Origin: Hetaerina americana
Lineage: Eukaryota; Arthropoda; Insecta; Odonata; Calopterygidae
Length of the DNA: 64,000 bases
Assembly (NCBI GenBank): GCA_022747635.1
Contig: JAKTNV010000009.1
Span: 5,126,064 to 5,190,063 of the forward strand
Direction: 5' to 3'
In this document: in pieces, positions 22,270 through 34,805 of the stretch
Numbering within the stretch: position 1 is the first letter of the stretch
How the letters are laid out: each line of letters opens with the position of its first letter
Notes under the pieces: generated by a model
The model's input: only the letters and a program-made list of their open reading frames with translations
What the model was told of the DNA's origin: nothing
The model's database searches: none
Made by a program: the position numbers and the translations under genes

Positions 22270-24620
22270 GGTAGATTTTTGGATGGACACAGCTACTAAA
22301 TAAATATTTTGTGATACCTAACAAAATACAAAATCCAGTATGCTACTAGGCCCCTCTTCATCTCTGAGTACTTTCTTCCTCCCTTCATCCCATCCAACAT
22401 CCCTATCCTGTTCCATCCCTTTCCTCGTTTGCCTAACATTCTCCCCTCTATTAAAGTCTTCAACATCCCACTGCCGGTCAATACCCCCTTCAGCCACTTT
22501 TCCTGCCTCCATTAGATTTCTCCCAATAAACCCCTCTCTTCGCCCACCATACCAAGTACCTCCTCATTTGTTTTCTTCTCTGTCCATTTCACCTCCATTC
22601 TTCTCCAAACCCACATTTCAAAAGCCTCCAGTCTACGTCTATCCTCCTGCTTCAATGACCACGTTTCCGCACTGTACATAGCTACGCTCCATATCAAAGT
22701 TTTTACGAGTCTTTTCTTAACATCCTTACTCAACGTCCCCGTCATCAACTCCCTCCTCCTTGTGAAAGCCTCTTTGCCTAGCGCAATTCTTCTCCTTACG
22801 TCCTTATTACTTTGACCGTGTTGGTCCAAAAGACTTCTGAGATAGGTAAACTGTCCTACCTACTCCAGTTTTTGCCCTCCTATTTTAATGTTAACCTTAG
22901 CCTTTTTCTTTCTAGAAAATCGCATAACCTATGTTTTATTAATATTGATTCTCATCCCATACCTGTCGCACTGAATTTCCAATTCGCTTCGCAATGCCTG
23001 CAACCCCTTGGCTGACTGACAAACTAAAGCTTGGTCATCAGCAAACCTAACTGATTTTACGAATTCCCCGCCCACTTTCATTCCTACCTCCAATTCTTCC
23101 CATGCCTCACTCTTCTCCTACTTCCGATCACAAGATACTCATTAGTTCTTCCCAATCACTCCAACAAACGCTTTTTCGAAATCTACGAAACAGGCAAATA
23201 CCTCCTGGTTGTATTCTATATTCCTCTCGATTTATAATCTCATTACTGCAATGGCATCACGCGTAGCTCTCCCCTTCCAAACCTCAAACTGATCATCCCC
23301 TGAGTAAACATTTACCCTACTATCTATCCTTTTGTTTATGACCCTGAGAAAAACTTTAGCTGCGTGGGATATAAAGCTTATTGTCCTGTACTCCTCACAT
23401 GATACTGCCTTATCTTTTTGAAACGGACGCTACATTTTATAACAACTAAACTGTGGTCAAAGTCCGCATCCACTCCCGGGAAGCTATGCGAATTTATCAC
23501 AATGTTCCTAAACCTGTGTCTCACTAGGATATAATCTAGCTGATACCTTTCTGAGTCACCTGGCATTTTCCATGTATACCTGCGTCTTTTGTGGTGACAC
23601 TACCAAGTGTTGGTGATGACTAACCCCTGTGTCCTATAGAACTCAACTGCTTTCTCCCCGCGGTCATTCCTCGTGCCCAAACCGTAGTCCCCGACCTCGT
23701 CACCATCTCTTCCTTCGCCTACCGTCGCATTCCAATCCCCCATCACTATCAAATGTTTCCCTGCAGGAACACACGCGACCATGTCCTCTAACTGATCGTA
23801 TATCCTATCGACTTCTTCCTCCTTATGGTTGCTCGGTGGCATGTATACCTGAATAATAACTAAGTTCGTCGGTTCTGCTTTTATCTCTACTAGTAATAAC
23901 CTATCCCTTACCTGCTCTATGTCGACTACGTTTCTTCCTACCTCTTGATTTAATACTATGGCAACCCCTCGTTGGCTCTCGTCCCTGTTGCTCTATATTA
24001 TTCTATACTGATCACTCCAGTAATCCCCGCTATCCTTCCATCTCACCTCGCATAGACCTAATATATCTATTTTCCCCTTTCTTTCTCTCGCTTAACATTC
24101 TCCAATTTCCCTGTCCTCATCATTGTCCTAACATTCCGCGTTCCTATTCTAACTAATTTGGTCTTCTTCTCCTGCGTCATCTGTCCTGTTGCTGCCGGTA
24201 TTCCCTTGCAAGGGTTTTGTGGGATGACGACTGCGGAGGCCTTGCCTCCCCCGCTGCCGGGCACGACACACGAGCGATTGGGCCGAGCCCCGTAGTTACC
24301 AGGACTCAAAATCTCTGTATCGTCCATAATTTAAATCTCGAGAATGGTAATTGAGTAGGTTTCCCGTTTCCCGTTCCCGTTGCCTTCCTCAATAGTGTTT
24401 TTAACGTGACACCATCACTTAAGGCTGCCTCACGGAGGAACAGACGCTGCGTGGATTACCTTTCGTCTGGCTCCTACCCTTCGACCTATCTGGCATGGGT
24501 GGCCCTACCAGGAGCAATTTTTTTTACTCCTGCCAGTACAGCTCTAGGGGTCATCGGAACGCACAAGCCCTTCCACCCTGTCAATGTTGTAGTCCGGGGA
24601 GGGATAGATATAGATATACA
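22270..24620 (-). mobile_element. RTE/BovB-like LINE, rearranged copy with 5' UTR
   Basis: The minus strand keeps a longer 5' region than the 14.9-17.7 kb copy. It includes a leader at about 24420-24620 and an N-terminus that leads into NPCKGIPAATGQ and RIGTRNVRTM. Endonuclease pieces with VMGDWNA lie at 23840-23600. A deletion of roughly 680 nt near 23400 joins the endonuclease to the reverse transcriptase. The catalytic block still reads FADDQAL (about 23050-23030), but frameshifts surround it. The C-terminus ends near 22350 and the element stops near TTTTTGGATGGACACA at 22275. Inactive. Confidence 0.88.
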
Positions 24621-25639
24621 TACTTGTAGATATCTATGGTCGGGGACATTTTTCTACATCCCTCAAAACTAAAAGCGTTTATTTCCTGCAAAGGAGTGTT
24701 AGTGAGTTTGGGAGGGAAACGGAGATGAAAGGAGGGAGAGATGCTTATGGAATAAGTTTCCAAGAAGAAGGCTGTGTTGGAAATATTCCTCGCCTCGGGT
24801 CAAATGGAGCGTTGAATACGAACGGCCCTCGGGGAGATACCCGCAGGTTTTCGAAGGAAGCCGCCGAAAGGAGTGTGGGGGGTGGAGGAGTTAAGAAAGG
24901 GGTGGGTCGAATGGGTGGAGGATGATGTGAAAAATGAGAGGGGAAAAGTTGGCGGGTGTAGAATTGTAGGGTTTATTGTTGTTGGGGGGGGGGGGGGGAA
25001 TAGTGTACGACGATGGACGAGCAATGCGAATTTTACTCCTCAACAAGGACCTTCGGTCGGTTCATCTGCCACCGGTCCATTTGTGCTTTCCCTTTTTACT
25101 GCGGGCCATCTTCCCATAGACATAGTGCCGCGGTGCACACAATCCTCGTGCTTCTCTATAAACTTTTACCTTTCAAAAGGTGCGACCCAGTATTGTTTGG
25201 CGAGTGAAACATTGCGGAACTGAAAAAAATATATCATACCAACCGACAGGATAGTAGTCTTCAGGTACTTTGGGAATAAAATCATAGCCTTACAAAATGG
25301 GTGAATAAGTTGGGATTGGTGACGACATGAGTTGACCTAAAGTGACACGTCAGTTTATACCTTAAGCCACGAAAATTTTGTGCATTTTACAGGCAAAGTG
25401 TATTTGTAAATATATCATTCCAAAAGGATTAGGGATGAAGTATTATTAATGCATATAGTTTATGTATAAATTAATCAATTTTACGTCCAGTAACCTATCG
25501 AATTCCTTCTGGAGCTGTACTGCATCAAATCCGTTACATATTCATTAGAAATTAGGTCAACATGGGTCACTATGCAGCTTCAAGATTTCCGAAAGGGTAG
25601 TTCCTGCGAGAAACCACTTGCGTTGTTTGTTTATCTGAT
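24621..25639. other. No gene recognised; poly-G tract
   Basis: A purine-rich stretch at 24680-25000 ends in a run of about 15 G near 24985. The rest shows no recognisable feature. Confidence 0.45.
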
Positions 25640-26225
25640 TCTTATTTCGGCAGAGAGTAATGTTCCGGTGGACGCGGTTTTTCTTGCTTTTATAAAGGCT
25701 TCCAACAATAGTATCTAATAGTAAACTACTCACAAAGCTAGAAGCAGATGAAAATACCCTGGGTTGGATTTAAGTCTTTTTGAATGGTTGGGCCAAAAAT
25801 TTAGTCATAGATGGTGTTAGCTCAAATGCAGAGTAGAAGTAATTTCAAGAGTTCCTCAGGGAGGTGTCATCGGACCTCTTTTATTTCATCTTTTTATTAA
25901 CGATATGAACCCCATGGTTAAAAGTAGGATACGTTTCCTTTTCCTTGTGTGCTATCCGCGATAAGGACACAGGAAACCTATGCCTATCACAACTGTTCAC
26001 TGTGATTGTAAATAGATTAAAATTAAGCTAGCTTCCAAGTTTGTGACAATGAACTCACAAATATCCACAAATGGATCGGATTGCTATCGATAACGCCTAA
26101 GATCTTTTTTATGATAAGCACAACGCGCTGTCAAGTATAAGTTCTAACTACCATTTCAAAATAAGTAAAGTTGAAAATAGAAACTTTACACCGAATCAAA
26201 ATTTAGTACTACTCCATCGCTGAGG
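25640..26225 (+). mobile_element. CR1-like LINE fragment, reverse transcriptase
   Basis: Decayed reverse transcriptase: a VPVDAVFLAFIKA block (normally DF.KAFD), then LVIDGVSSNAE, then a block resembling GVPQG..IGPLLF and a LFINDMN-like segment. Many stops and frameshifts. It converges on the minus-strand copy at 26235-27425. Confidence 0.75.
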
Positions 26226-26234
26226 AGAATACTT

Positions 26235-27425
26235 AATTATCCTGCAAGCCACCGCTAAGGGTGTGTGGAAGGGTGTGACTACACACCAGACTGATTTTTT
26301 ACCTGAGCGAGACTACCGCTGTCAGACGAATTGTATTCTAATTACTTATATTATAGAAAAATTGTATCTAAAATTTAATTGTTCTACACTTAATCTCTCT
26401 GAATTTATTGGCATGATCTCTCCTACCGTATTGCAATGGGGGTAATAATGAATTTTCATCACTGTTAAAGAGATTCCCTTCCAATTTACGCAAGAGCTTC
26501 TATCTGTAACTTAACCTTCCCTCCGTGAGTGATTCCCAGCCAAGCCGCTCTAATATTTTGGATACGCTTCTAAGTTTATCATAACAACGTTTTACAAATT
26601 CAGCGCCTCCCCGCTTCACGCTATCCTATTCGGCAATCAATCCAAATTCGTGAGGATCCCATAATATACTAGTGGCACATTCTAAATGAAGCCTATCCAT
26701 CGAAAGATAATATCTCTGTTTGATCTTTTCATCACAATTATCATGTACTCTTCTAATTATTCCTCATTTGTTGTACCTTGTCCACATATTCCCCCTAGTA
26801 TGTGTTTCACCCAGGAGAGGTCGTGAATGCGGGGAACGCCGACATATTCAATCGAGTTTCCACATTTCATTGAGGTGTCCCCGAAGCAGTAGGTGCACGG
26901 GAGGGAATTGCTCTTTTTCCAAAAATTCTTCACTACGCACTTTTTCAACTTCAATTCTAACTGCCAAGTGTTGCACCGGCGTTTAATAGCATTTAGGTCA
27001 CCTGATAAAGCTGCTCTGTCCATAGCTTGGCGAGTAGTTTACTATGAGGTAATTAGTCGAAGGCTATCTAAAAATCTAGAAAAAACGCGTCCACTGGAAC
27101 ATTGCTCTCTGAAGTAAGAATACCACGAACAAAAAGCGCAAGCTGTGTGTCGCAGGGTTCGCCTTTTCGGAAACCCTGCTGACTTTTCATTAATAACCTC
27201 AGATTATCGAGGTGCCTCACGATCGAACAAGCCGTTTTCCAATCTCTGGGAACTTATTGATCTACCGGTGACTTCCGAAATATTATTTCTAGATACGGCG
27301 CAATTTCCGAAGCTAGATCCTTAAATATACGAGTGGTTATTTTAGTGGGCCCGGAGGATTTATTAGGCCTAATTTTTTTCAGCAAACGTTCTATTCCATT
27401 AAATGAGATTTCAATTTTGGGCATC
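26235..27425 (-). mobile_element. CR1-like LINE, longest reverse transcriptase copy
   Basis: About 1.2 kb on the minus strand. Decayed protein blocks in order: NGIERLLKKIRPNKSSGPTK, SEIAPYLEIIF, MKSQQGFRKG, VPVDAFFLDF, LNAIKRRCNTWQLELKLKKC and SIEYVGVPRIHDLSWVKHI. A tail region then leads to the 3' hairpin remnant at 26245-26280. That is the fingers, palm and thumb order of a CR1/jockey-type polymerase. The segment that should carry the FADD site is missing or scrambled near 27010-27040. Stops and deletions make it a pseudogene. Confidence 0.85.
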
Positions 27426-27654
27426 GGTTAATCGGCACGATTTGGTAAGCTATCGGAAGCATTTGGTGAGTTATTTGTGAAGACAATTTCAAAAATAAGA
27501 AAAACCGATCCGATTAAACGCAGAGACGCAATTAGTGTTCAGCAGGGTTTCCTTACAAGGTGTAAATTCCTGCCAAAAGGATCTCACGGGTAATTACCAT
27601 AAGTCAAAACGGCACTGCAAATAATGATCTCAACTTAATGATGAAGGATTTTCA
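27426..27654. other. No feature recognised
   Basis: Short unassigned stretch between two LINE fragments. Confidence 0.4.
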
Positions 27655-27955
27655 GAAGTGAGAGGGATTGTTTGGGAGAAATCCTATGGAGATCGGAAAA
27701 ATGCATAGCAAACCATATTTATCGGCAGTGGGATGTTGAAGACTGTGATATAGAGGGGAGAATGTTCGGTAAACGAGGAAAAGGCAGGAACAGGGGATAG
27801 GGATTTTGGGCGGGATGCAGGGAGGAAGGAAGTACACAGAGATGAAGAGTGACCTGTTCTAGAGTAGAGTGTTGGGTTGTGTTTTGTGAAGAGTGACAAG
27901 AGAAATGTTGCTCGACGGTTTGGTAGCTTGAGTCCATTCAAAACATGTCTGAACT
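27655..27955 (+). mobile_element. RTE-like LINE 3' end
   Basis: Remains of the C-terminus (the SGMLKTVIEGRMLGKRGKG region) and the short 3' UTR, aligning with 59270-59520 with small gaps. 5'-truncated and inactive. Confidence 0.8.
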
Positions 27956-28439
27956 GGAAGATTACCGATGATAATAATCAACGTTATTTCGGGATTAAGT
28001 TAATGTAAAATACCAAACCGATAATGCGTCAAAAAGGGATAAATGTTGGATTGGAGGTGTTAAATCATGCAAGTGTGGCAAATTTTGATTCATTTCTGCG
28101 TCAGATTAGGGCTGAAGCAATAAATAAATATGCAAACTATTCGTAAATCAGTATAAGTAAATCACCATAAATAATTAGCAGTGATTCCAGAAAACTGATT
28201 TGTACAAATCTTAAGTGTTATACTTACATAAGCCAAAACGATACGGAAATCATATTCGTGAGCTACGCAGAAAAACTGGGCCATTTACACGGAATAGCAG
28301 TTAGTGAAAACATGCCTGTAATTTTGGAGTGCGATTTCCTCATATCTTGATTAATAAGTTTTCTTGCAATCTTTATTAATTCGGTCGAGCGCATTATTTT
28401 CAAAACGCCATTTTGTTTTCACTTGGGCATTACAATTAT
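27956..28439. other. No gene recognised
   Basis: AT-rich, nothing seen. Confidence 0.5.
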
Positions 28440-28975
28440 GAGATTCAGGCTGGGAGCCACTTGATGCGAGATGCGAGACTGAGAACAAGCGAGACTTTTA
28501 GAAAGGCTCAGAACATACGAGTTTAAAGATGAACTCTAGGGAATTATTACTATGATTTCACACTATTTCTGCTGAACAGACCACAAATATAAGATAAGGG
28601 AGATAGATTGCAGATAGATACAAATACCCGTTCTTTCCCCAAAAAATTGGGAATCATAATTGTAAGAAACCGAAGTCACTATTGAAGTATTAAAGACATT
28701 TCATTTATAAGTTGGAACAAAATTTAACATTGCAAAGATATCACGTATATTTGTAGGTTTGTGTGTATGTTAGTAGGTAGCTTATGTGTTTGCATGTGTG
28801 AGGGGTGTAAGGGGTTTTGCGTGAATGTATCCCATGTTTTGTGTGTGGATTGTATAAATTTGTGGCTTTTGCACGCGGTTTTTTCCTGAATTATGGGTGG
28901 TGCCCTAACACCCCCCGCCACACACCCCTGCGGCGACGTGCGGGGTATTAAGCAGATGTAGATTCGCATTCCTTG
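28440..28975 (+). mobile_element. CR1-like LINE, end of ORF, UTR and 3' end
   Basis: Starts with decayed codons for the LGWEPLE-like region (GGCTGGGAGCCACTTGA), runs through the 3' UTR, and ends with ACACCCCCCGCCACACACC, a degenerate partner strand and GCAGATGTAGA. It aligns with 47405-47642, 52795-53110 and, inverted, 20815-21170. Confidence 0.8.
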
Positions 28976-29998
28976 CCATATAAATTCGGTCGGTTGTCAT
29001 TCATTCGTAATAAAAATACAGGTTTTTTTTCATTTCTTAAAATTTTTTCGAAATGCGTTCGGAGTAAACAATCTTTTTCCTGATGTGATCGGGAATTGCA
29101 TCGGGGAAGATTGAATATCTATCCGATTACCAGGTGATTGAAATAACGAAGTCATGTCGCGATAGAGGGCGTCAATGGGCAATTCTAAGCCTCATTAAAG
29201 GGCTTATATCTTCTCCAGATTACAATCAAATTCCTTCTCGTGTCTAAACTCCATTGCCTTAAGTAACTCCCTATTTGCTAATCATATTTTAAAAGTATTT
29301 AAAGATCACAAGCCTACCAATTATTGGAAAGTAGCCCCAGTTATTGGCACGGTTATTCACTCGCAATGTTATTAATAGAGCCAACTATTTCGTGTACGGC
29401 GTAGGGTGACAGGTTTTTTAAATAAGTATTAAGACAAAAAAGAGAGGTGTATGACAAATATGTTGGATTTCATTGGGCAAGAATCATTCCAACATCGAAG
29501 ATTGGTCTTAAAAGTCTAGAGCTAAGGAAAAGTAGTCCCCTAAGTCTAGAGAAACGTCAAGTCTAGAATAGTAAAACTATCCCCACGATATGAATGGACG
29601 GCATGCCGAAGGATTCGGGGGTATCATAAAAACTCCATTTGTTTATGAGTGGCCAGGCTATGTATCCAAAATCAGGGAAGTTTAAATGGTTATGCTCAAG
29701 ATGGTCTTTTTCCGAAACAATAAGAGGAATAAACGTTTGTGACTGACATCAACTAAGGAACAAAAACCATCATTAGGAAATATAGGCTTTTTACGTTTTA
29801 TTTTTGGTTTTTTCTTCTTATTTCTTGTGTGGCAATGCGAATAGCCATTCTTTATTTGTAGGGCTAGGACTACGAGCATTTATTTCTTTTCTCCGGGTGG
29901 GTTGAAGGGAGGGGAGTCTCAGGAAAGGCTGGAAACGTGACCTCGTTACGCTTAATCATTAACCGGCTATTGGAACCGTGCGACGCCATCATATTTTG
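28976..29998. other. No gene recognised
   Basis: AT-rich DNA without an identifiable family. Confidence 0.5.
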
Positions 29999-30610
29999 CT
30001 TGAAACTATAAAAAACCGGGAAAAATGGTGTAGAGAAGACTTTGAAGACGCCGAAAGTTCAGGATACCCTTCACTCTCAAAATGTGACAAAAATATAGCA
30101 AAGATGAAGGATTTGTTGGACAGGGATTGCAGATTGTGCTTCCATGGTTTCTGATGAATTGGCAGTTCTAAAAGTGATGCGCAACGACTTTCGACCGAAA
30201 ACGTGGGCATGAGAAAGGTGCTTGCGAAGTTGGTGCCGCGAGGGCTCTCGGACGAACTAAAGGGAACTCGCACGCGGATCTGCCGAGAGACTCTAGACCA
30301 CGTGAGGAGTGAGGATCTAAATTTTTTGTGGTGCAAAATGACCACAGCTGTCTATGCACCAAAAAAACCCCAATTCTACCTCGACTCCAAATTTTTTAGC
30401 CAATGCCGAACCGGACCCCCGCCTCAAATTGGTGCTGAAAGGGCGGCACCACGGCTCGATAGAAGCGTTACAACAGGCCGTTACGAGGGACTTCAGCAGC
30501 AGTCCGGGCGCCGTATTCCTGTTGTCACAACGCAGTTCTCCTACCAGAGCGATGGTAGTATCGATTCATAACAGCAGGTTTGGCACTTTTTGCACAGACC
30601 GTGGGTTATG
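29999..30610 (+). mobile_element. Mariner transposase relic (copy E)
   Basis: Frames in order: WCREDFEDAESSGYPSLSKC with DKNIAKMKDLLDRDCRL, a shift, MVSDELAVLKV, a second shift, MRKVLAKLVPRGLSDELK with RICRETLDHV, and then LKLVLKGRHHGSIEALQQAV. These match the linker, second DNA-binding helix and C-terminal part of a mariner transposase. The whole catalytic centre between RETLDHV and LKLVLKG is deleted or scrambled. No terminal repeats were found. Its spacing and wording differ from copies A-C and D, so it is a separate lineage. Confidence 0.8.
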
Positions 30611-31714
30611 GTAGTTGTTCGGTTTTCATTTGACTGTCCCTCACCAGAAATCTGACCTTTCTAATAACCTTAATGTCTGTTGTTTACTATATACTTGAAT
30701 TTTCGCTTTAATCTTCTTGCGGACGTCAATAAGAAGTAGAGGCATAACAAGGCAAGGGGGAAGTGGCCATCCAGAGTTTCGCCGTGCAGGGCAAGCCCCA
30801 CCAGGGGGGGAAGGACGGGGGAGGGATATCAGGAGGACACCGCCCTTAATCGTTCTTTCGTATGCCAGGGTTTCTGTTGCCTCCGTCAGTTGGGGAAATT
30901 ATTAATCGAAGCAGTGTTGACTACGAGTGCCGAGATGAGAGTCTCACGTCGTTCATCCGTTTGCCATGGCGAGAATTACATCCAAATGTAAACGCGTATT
31001 TCATATCGTGCGCAGATATGATCGCTTGGACCATTTTTCGAGGGTCTCTCCCCCGCAAGGTCCACCGCCTCCATGATTTATTTCCTCCCCCACCCCCCTA
31101 CTAACCCTCGCAAACCCATTCCCCCCCCTCCGTCAATATCAGTTCGACAACCCCCCCCTTTTCCCTTCCATCCCCCCGCCCGAATTTCTAAATCCTTCCT
31201 CAGGGGATCTGGTCAAACGAGAAAAGGATATATATTCGAGTGGGTGGCAAAGGGTCAGATGCGGAACGGTCGGAAACGCTCCTGCCATTATCTCTCCCGT
31301 CCCCCGGCCGACCACACCCTGCGCGCCCCCTTTCCCTCCCCCCCCCCCCTCTCCGCTCTCTCCAGATTCACGACGGCAATTGAGACGCTCGCCCGGATTA
31401 GAGGCTCACATATTACTTCGTCTGTCCCCCGGCAGGAGGCGTGGCGTGTTCCCCCATCCCCGCTCCCACGCAATTACTCCGACCCCTGCGCAACCCATAA
31501 AAGTGACCACTTACTTCTCTCCGAGCGTCCGCCTAAAACGATACGCAGCTTTTTTTTAGCAAAGATGGGTCGTTCTTCAAGCCCTCCCGAGCAGCGGAAT
31601 GAGCCGATGTCCCGGCTCGTTCATTTCCCTTCCGACTGCGCAGCCGGCGACCGCCTGCGCTCATTTGGCCTCGGTCGAAACAGTTTAAACGTGGATATCA
31701 TCCGAATCTATACA
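30611..31714. other. GC-rich DNA, no gene recognised
   Basis: 31070-31620 is C-rich with runs of 7 to 13 C. A 251-codon open frame there is a Pro/Ser-rich product of this composition. It could be a CpG-rich regulatory region or exon, but nothing supports a specific gene. Confidence 0.4.
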
Positions 31715-31815
31715 CCTACATCTACATCAAGATACCCCGCAAGCCACCCCAAGGGCGTGTGGCAGGTGGGGTCAAGTCACCAGCTATTGGTGCAGCATCC
31801 CAAACATGGCACCTC
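31715..31815 (-). mobile_element. CR1-like LINE 3' end
   Basis: On the plus strand: ACATCTACATC tail, CCCCGCAAGCCACC, AAGGGCGTGTGGC; this is the hairpin end in reverse orientation with a clear TGTAGA-repeat tail. Confidence 0.8.
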
Positions 31816-32670
31816 TACACACATATAAGTTTCATCATGCACTCGAAAAATGTTAATTACACGAAAGAAAGTACTTACATGGAACGATATTCAATCCTTA
31901 TTCCAACTTACGAGTACTTGTTTCTTTTCCCTCTCTGGTGGCAGTAAAATATCTCCGTGACCTGGCGAATATAAATCTAAATACATAAGATTAGACTTAC
32001 AAATATAAATTTACCATGTAAATTAGAGGTGTACCTTTTTCCTGACTACAATTTGTAATTTTTCACCAATTTGATGGCATATTTTCTAGCATTGAATGAA
32101 ATGCTCACTTCTGCCGTTCACGAACGTCTATCCAATGAGAATATTCACAAAATGCGACAGTGAGATTGACCTTATGACCACATTTATTTTCCCAGAGATA
32201 TCATTCACAAGTCATCAGTAATTTCATGTTGAGAGAATGGTAATGAAAGGAAGGTGACCGTTCACATTGTTTGGTAGCGTATCGTAAATTTGGACAATAT
32301 CAACAACGTGATCTTAATTAATGAGGAGAAACCTTCGTTGGATTTTTAAGGGCATATGAACCAATTATCCACGGAGACCCTTCATCCGTGAATTAACAAT
32401 TACACGCTATTTCAGAGCGTGTGGTGTGTTGAGTTTATTCCACGAAGGTTGATTACATCTTACGAATTCGGATGCACCTTCCACCGACAGTGGGCTGTCG
32501 CTATTCAGGAAAATAAGGTGCGTATGTATTCATAATTAAAGGAACGTTCGAATTTTAAGAAACGGAAGCGAACGCACGTACAGATGTACGCAGGTGATTA
32601 AGGTGAAATAAGTAATTTTGAGAAGGAAGTATGAAGGAATGCAGTAATTGAAATAGAAATCTTTGAAGTA
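31816..32670. other. No gene recognised
   Basis: AT-rich, nothing seen. Confidence 0.5.
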
Positions 32671-33367
32671 ACGAGGACTGTCCAGAAAGTAACCTCCACG
32701 TTACGGTATAAAAAATACACTGTAATAGATACAATAAATATATTATATTTATTTCAAAAAGTACATATCGCTACCATTTCACAACTATCATCTCATGCAT
32801 GTACTTTATTCAGAGTTATTAAGGTTTGTCGAGTGCGTGAACAAGTAATATCTGTGCAGAGGTAACATGATTTGGTTTCGCATGTGGTTTTATTCTTTTT
32901 TACGGGTGGTGACCCAACACCCCCCACCACGCGCCCTTGCGGCGGCTAGCGGAGTATGGTGAAGTTGTAGATACATATTCGCCAATCTAATTTGCTATAT
33001 CTCTGAACTAGTGTTCAGATTCCTTCAGCATTAATTTCTGCCGCCGGAAATCGCGGCATCTTGCAGTTCCTCGTCGAGACGAGCACCACACATTGATAAT
33101 AGCCCAACTTTTCAATCGTATTTACGCGCAGCAGAGTCGTAGAAATCTGTGGAAAACTTTCAGAAGATTTCAGATATCACCAGTTCTCACGAACGTTTTC
33201 GCGACTGGTTGTTGAAAACAAACGACAAGCGGCTCAACCTAGCAACCACTGCAGCTCGAGGCGTGCTGACCTATACCGTGTGCTGTGTCAATACAGCGGG
33301 CATTTGGCTCCCTTCATTACTTCTCACGCTACACGGAAACGGAGTTCACTTCCTGGAAAGCCCTCGT
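32671..33367. mobile_element. Mariner-like non-autonomous element with a LINE inserted
   Basis: The left end, ACGAGGACTGTCCAGAAAG at 32671-32689, is answered at 33367-33341 on the other strand by ACGAGGGCTTTCCAGGAAG. About five mismatches occur over 27 bp, and TA lies beside each end. The end pattern (CGAGG, CC, GAAAGTA) resembles that of the mariner at 48517. No transposase block is recognised inside; an 84-codon open frame at 33149-33403 runs past the right end. A CR1-like 3' end (32865-32980) was inserted later. Confidence 0.65.
32865..32980 (+). mobile_element. CR1-like LINE 3' end, nested
   Basis: TTTCGCATGTGGTTTTATTC, ACGGGTGGTGACCCAACACC, hairpin strands and a GTTGTAGATACA tail. It lies inside the element with CGAGG ends. 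Confidence 0.85.
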
Positions 33368-33769
33368 AAAACTATCCAGAACCTAACGGACTCTTTACTG
33401 TAATTTTTGCACATGCAAACATATTAAACAAATCCTTGGGGAACATTTGTAGAAGTTTTATATTTTGTTTCTTGAGTGAAAATAACTCTTGTGGGAAATT
33501 GAAATGGTTTTTTTCACACGGACGTGCTTTTTTTGCTGTAGTCCGCAGCCTCATCGCCTCTCCGTTTGCTCTCGCACTCGTTCGGCACGCGCGCACCTTT
33601 ACCGCCGCTCACTTTTTCGAAAGGCCACTCAAGCCGAAGAAGCACTGCAGCAATTATCAAGATTTGAGGGCTGTGTGGAAAGTGACTTACGTTTCGGCCT
33701 AGAGTGGCAGTGGGCGGGGTTAGAGGGTGGTGATCTTGGTGCCGAAACTTCCAGGACACTAATTACGCG
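33368..33769. other. No gene recognised
   Basis: Open frames on both strands near 33436-33760 match nothing I know. The DNA joins directly to the following LINE. Confidence 0.4.
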
Positions 33770-34575
33770 TCACCGAAATGCTCATGGATTTGGGGTGGGA
33801 ATCATTGGAAGAGAGACGATTCAATGCAAGATTGAAATTATTAAATAAATTTAGATCCGCATGTTTCAGCACCGAGGTCTCGCAAATTATTCGTACTCCT
33901 ACATACATTGGTCGCTTGGATCATGCATATAAAATTCGGGAAATAGATGCCAGAACTAGCCGACTCAAGGACTCCTTCTTCCCGCGGACAATACGGGATA
34001 GCAACTGCAGGGTTATAGATAGCAAAAATTCCACTTGCCACCCTCAGCGTCTAAAAAATAATTAGTTGTATTTAAATGCATGCTCTTCCACTAACCTTAT
34101 GTGTTTTGCTAGAATAACCCATTCTTTCCGAATGACCTCATTCGTGTTCAGTTCATCTGTTTTTAAGTTTCCCTTTAAATCCCTCGTCCCTCTCCGCGGG
34201 GGGAAATTCCTGCTTTCTGCAACGTTGGGTCGCCTTTTACAGACTCTTTGGGGGTAGAGTGTTTCGTGGTGCATTTTCATGTGGTGGTGATGTTTCAATT
34301 TCTTGCTTGTTGTGTCCTGGCTTCCGTGTTGTAGAATAGCTTTCGTGCTACATCACGGGGTGCAGTTTTTTAAGTTTTTTTGCGGTATATGTGTTTGCAT
34401 GAGTATTGGATGAAGGGATTTTTGCATGAGTGTGCACGCTGCTGTGGGTGTAATTTTCCGTGTTGTTTTTTTGCATGTGGTATTGTTCCTTTTTACGGTT
34501 GGTGACCTAACACCCCCCGCCACACGCCCTTGCGGCGGCTTGCGGGGTATTATGTAGATGTAGATGTACGCATCC
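33770..34575 (+). mobile_element. CR1-like LINE, ORF end to intact 3' end
   Basis: Encodes the extreme C-terminus: LGWESLEERRFNARLKLLNK, then IGRLDHAYKIREIDARTSR and DSFFPRTIRDSN (normally PRTI.DWN). About 500 bp of 3' UTR follow. The end is the best example of the family: CCCCGC at 34515-34520 pairs with GCGGGG at 34542-34547, CGCC at 34525-34528 pairs with GGCG at 34534-34537, and the tail is TGTAGATGTAGATG. The open frame is fairly well kept from 33778 to 34065. The upstream polymerase is missing, as expected after incomplete reverse transcription. Confidence 0.88.
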
Positions 34576-34679
34576 TACTTTAGGAGTGTCGGCAGATTGT
34601 GGTTCCTCTAATTTGCACACTGCACAGTGTTGAAATGTGCGCTGCAATTGAAAATCGCGCGATACATGGAGTGGGATCT

Positions 34680-34805
34680 ACATCTACATCTGTGATTAGG
34701 GATCCGTGATTAGGTGTTCACTTTCATCAAATTTAACATAAATAACCCGCGATCCACTCAAAAGGAGTGGGGCAGGAGGTGCTAGCACCAAGCGGGAAGG
34801 TGAGC
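34680..34805 (-). mobile_element. CR1-like LINE 3' end, degenerate
   Basis: A plus-strand TCTACATCTACATC tail is followed, about 55 bp later, by a weakened hairpin (CCCGCGATCCACTCAAAAGG, GTGGGGCAGG). Inverted with respect to its neighbours on both sides. Confidence 0.6.

Noticed and set aside
31073..31828. 251-codon open frame
   Set aside because: Pro/Ser-rich product of a C-rich tract running into a LINE tail; no domain and no splice context.
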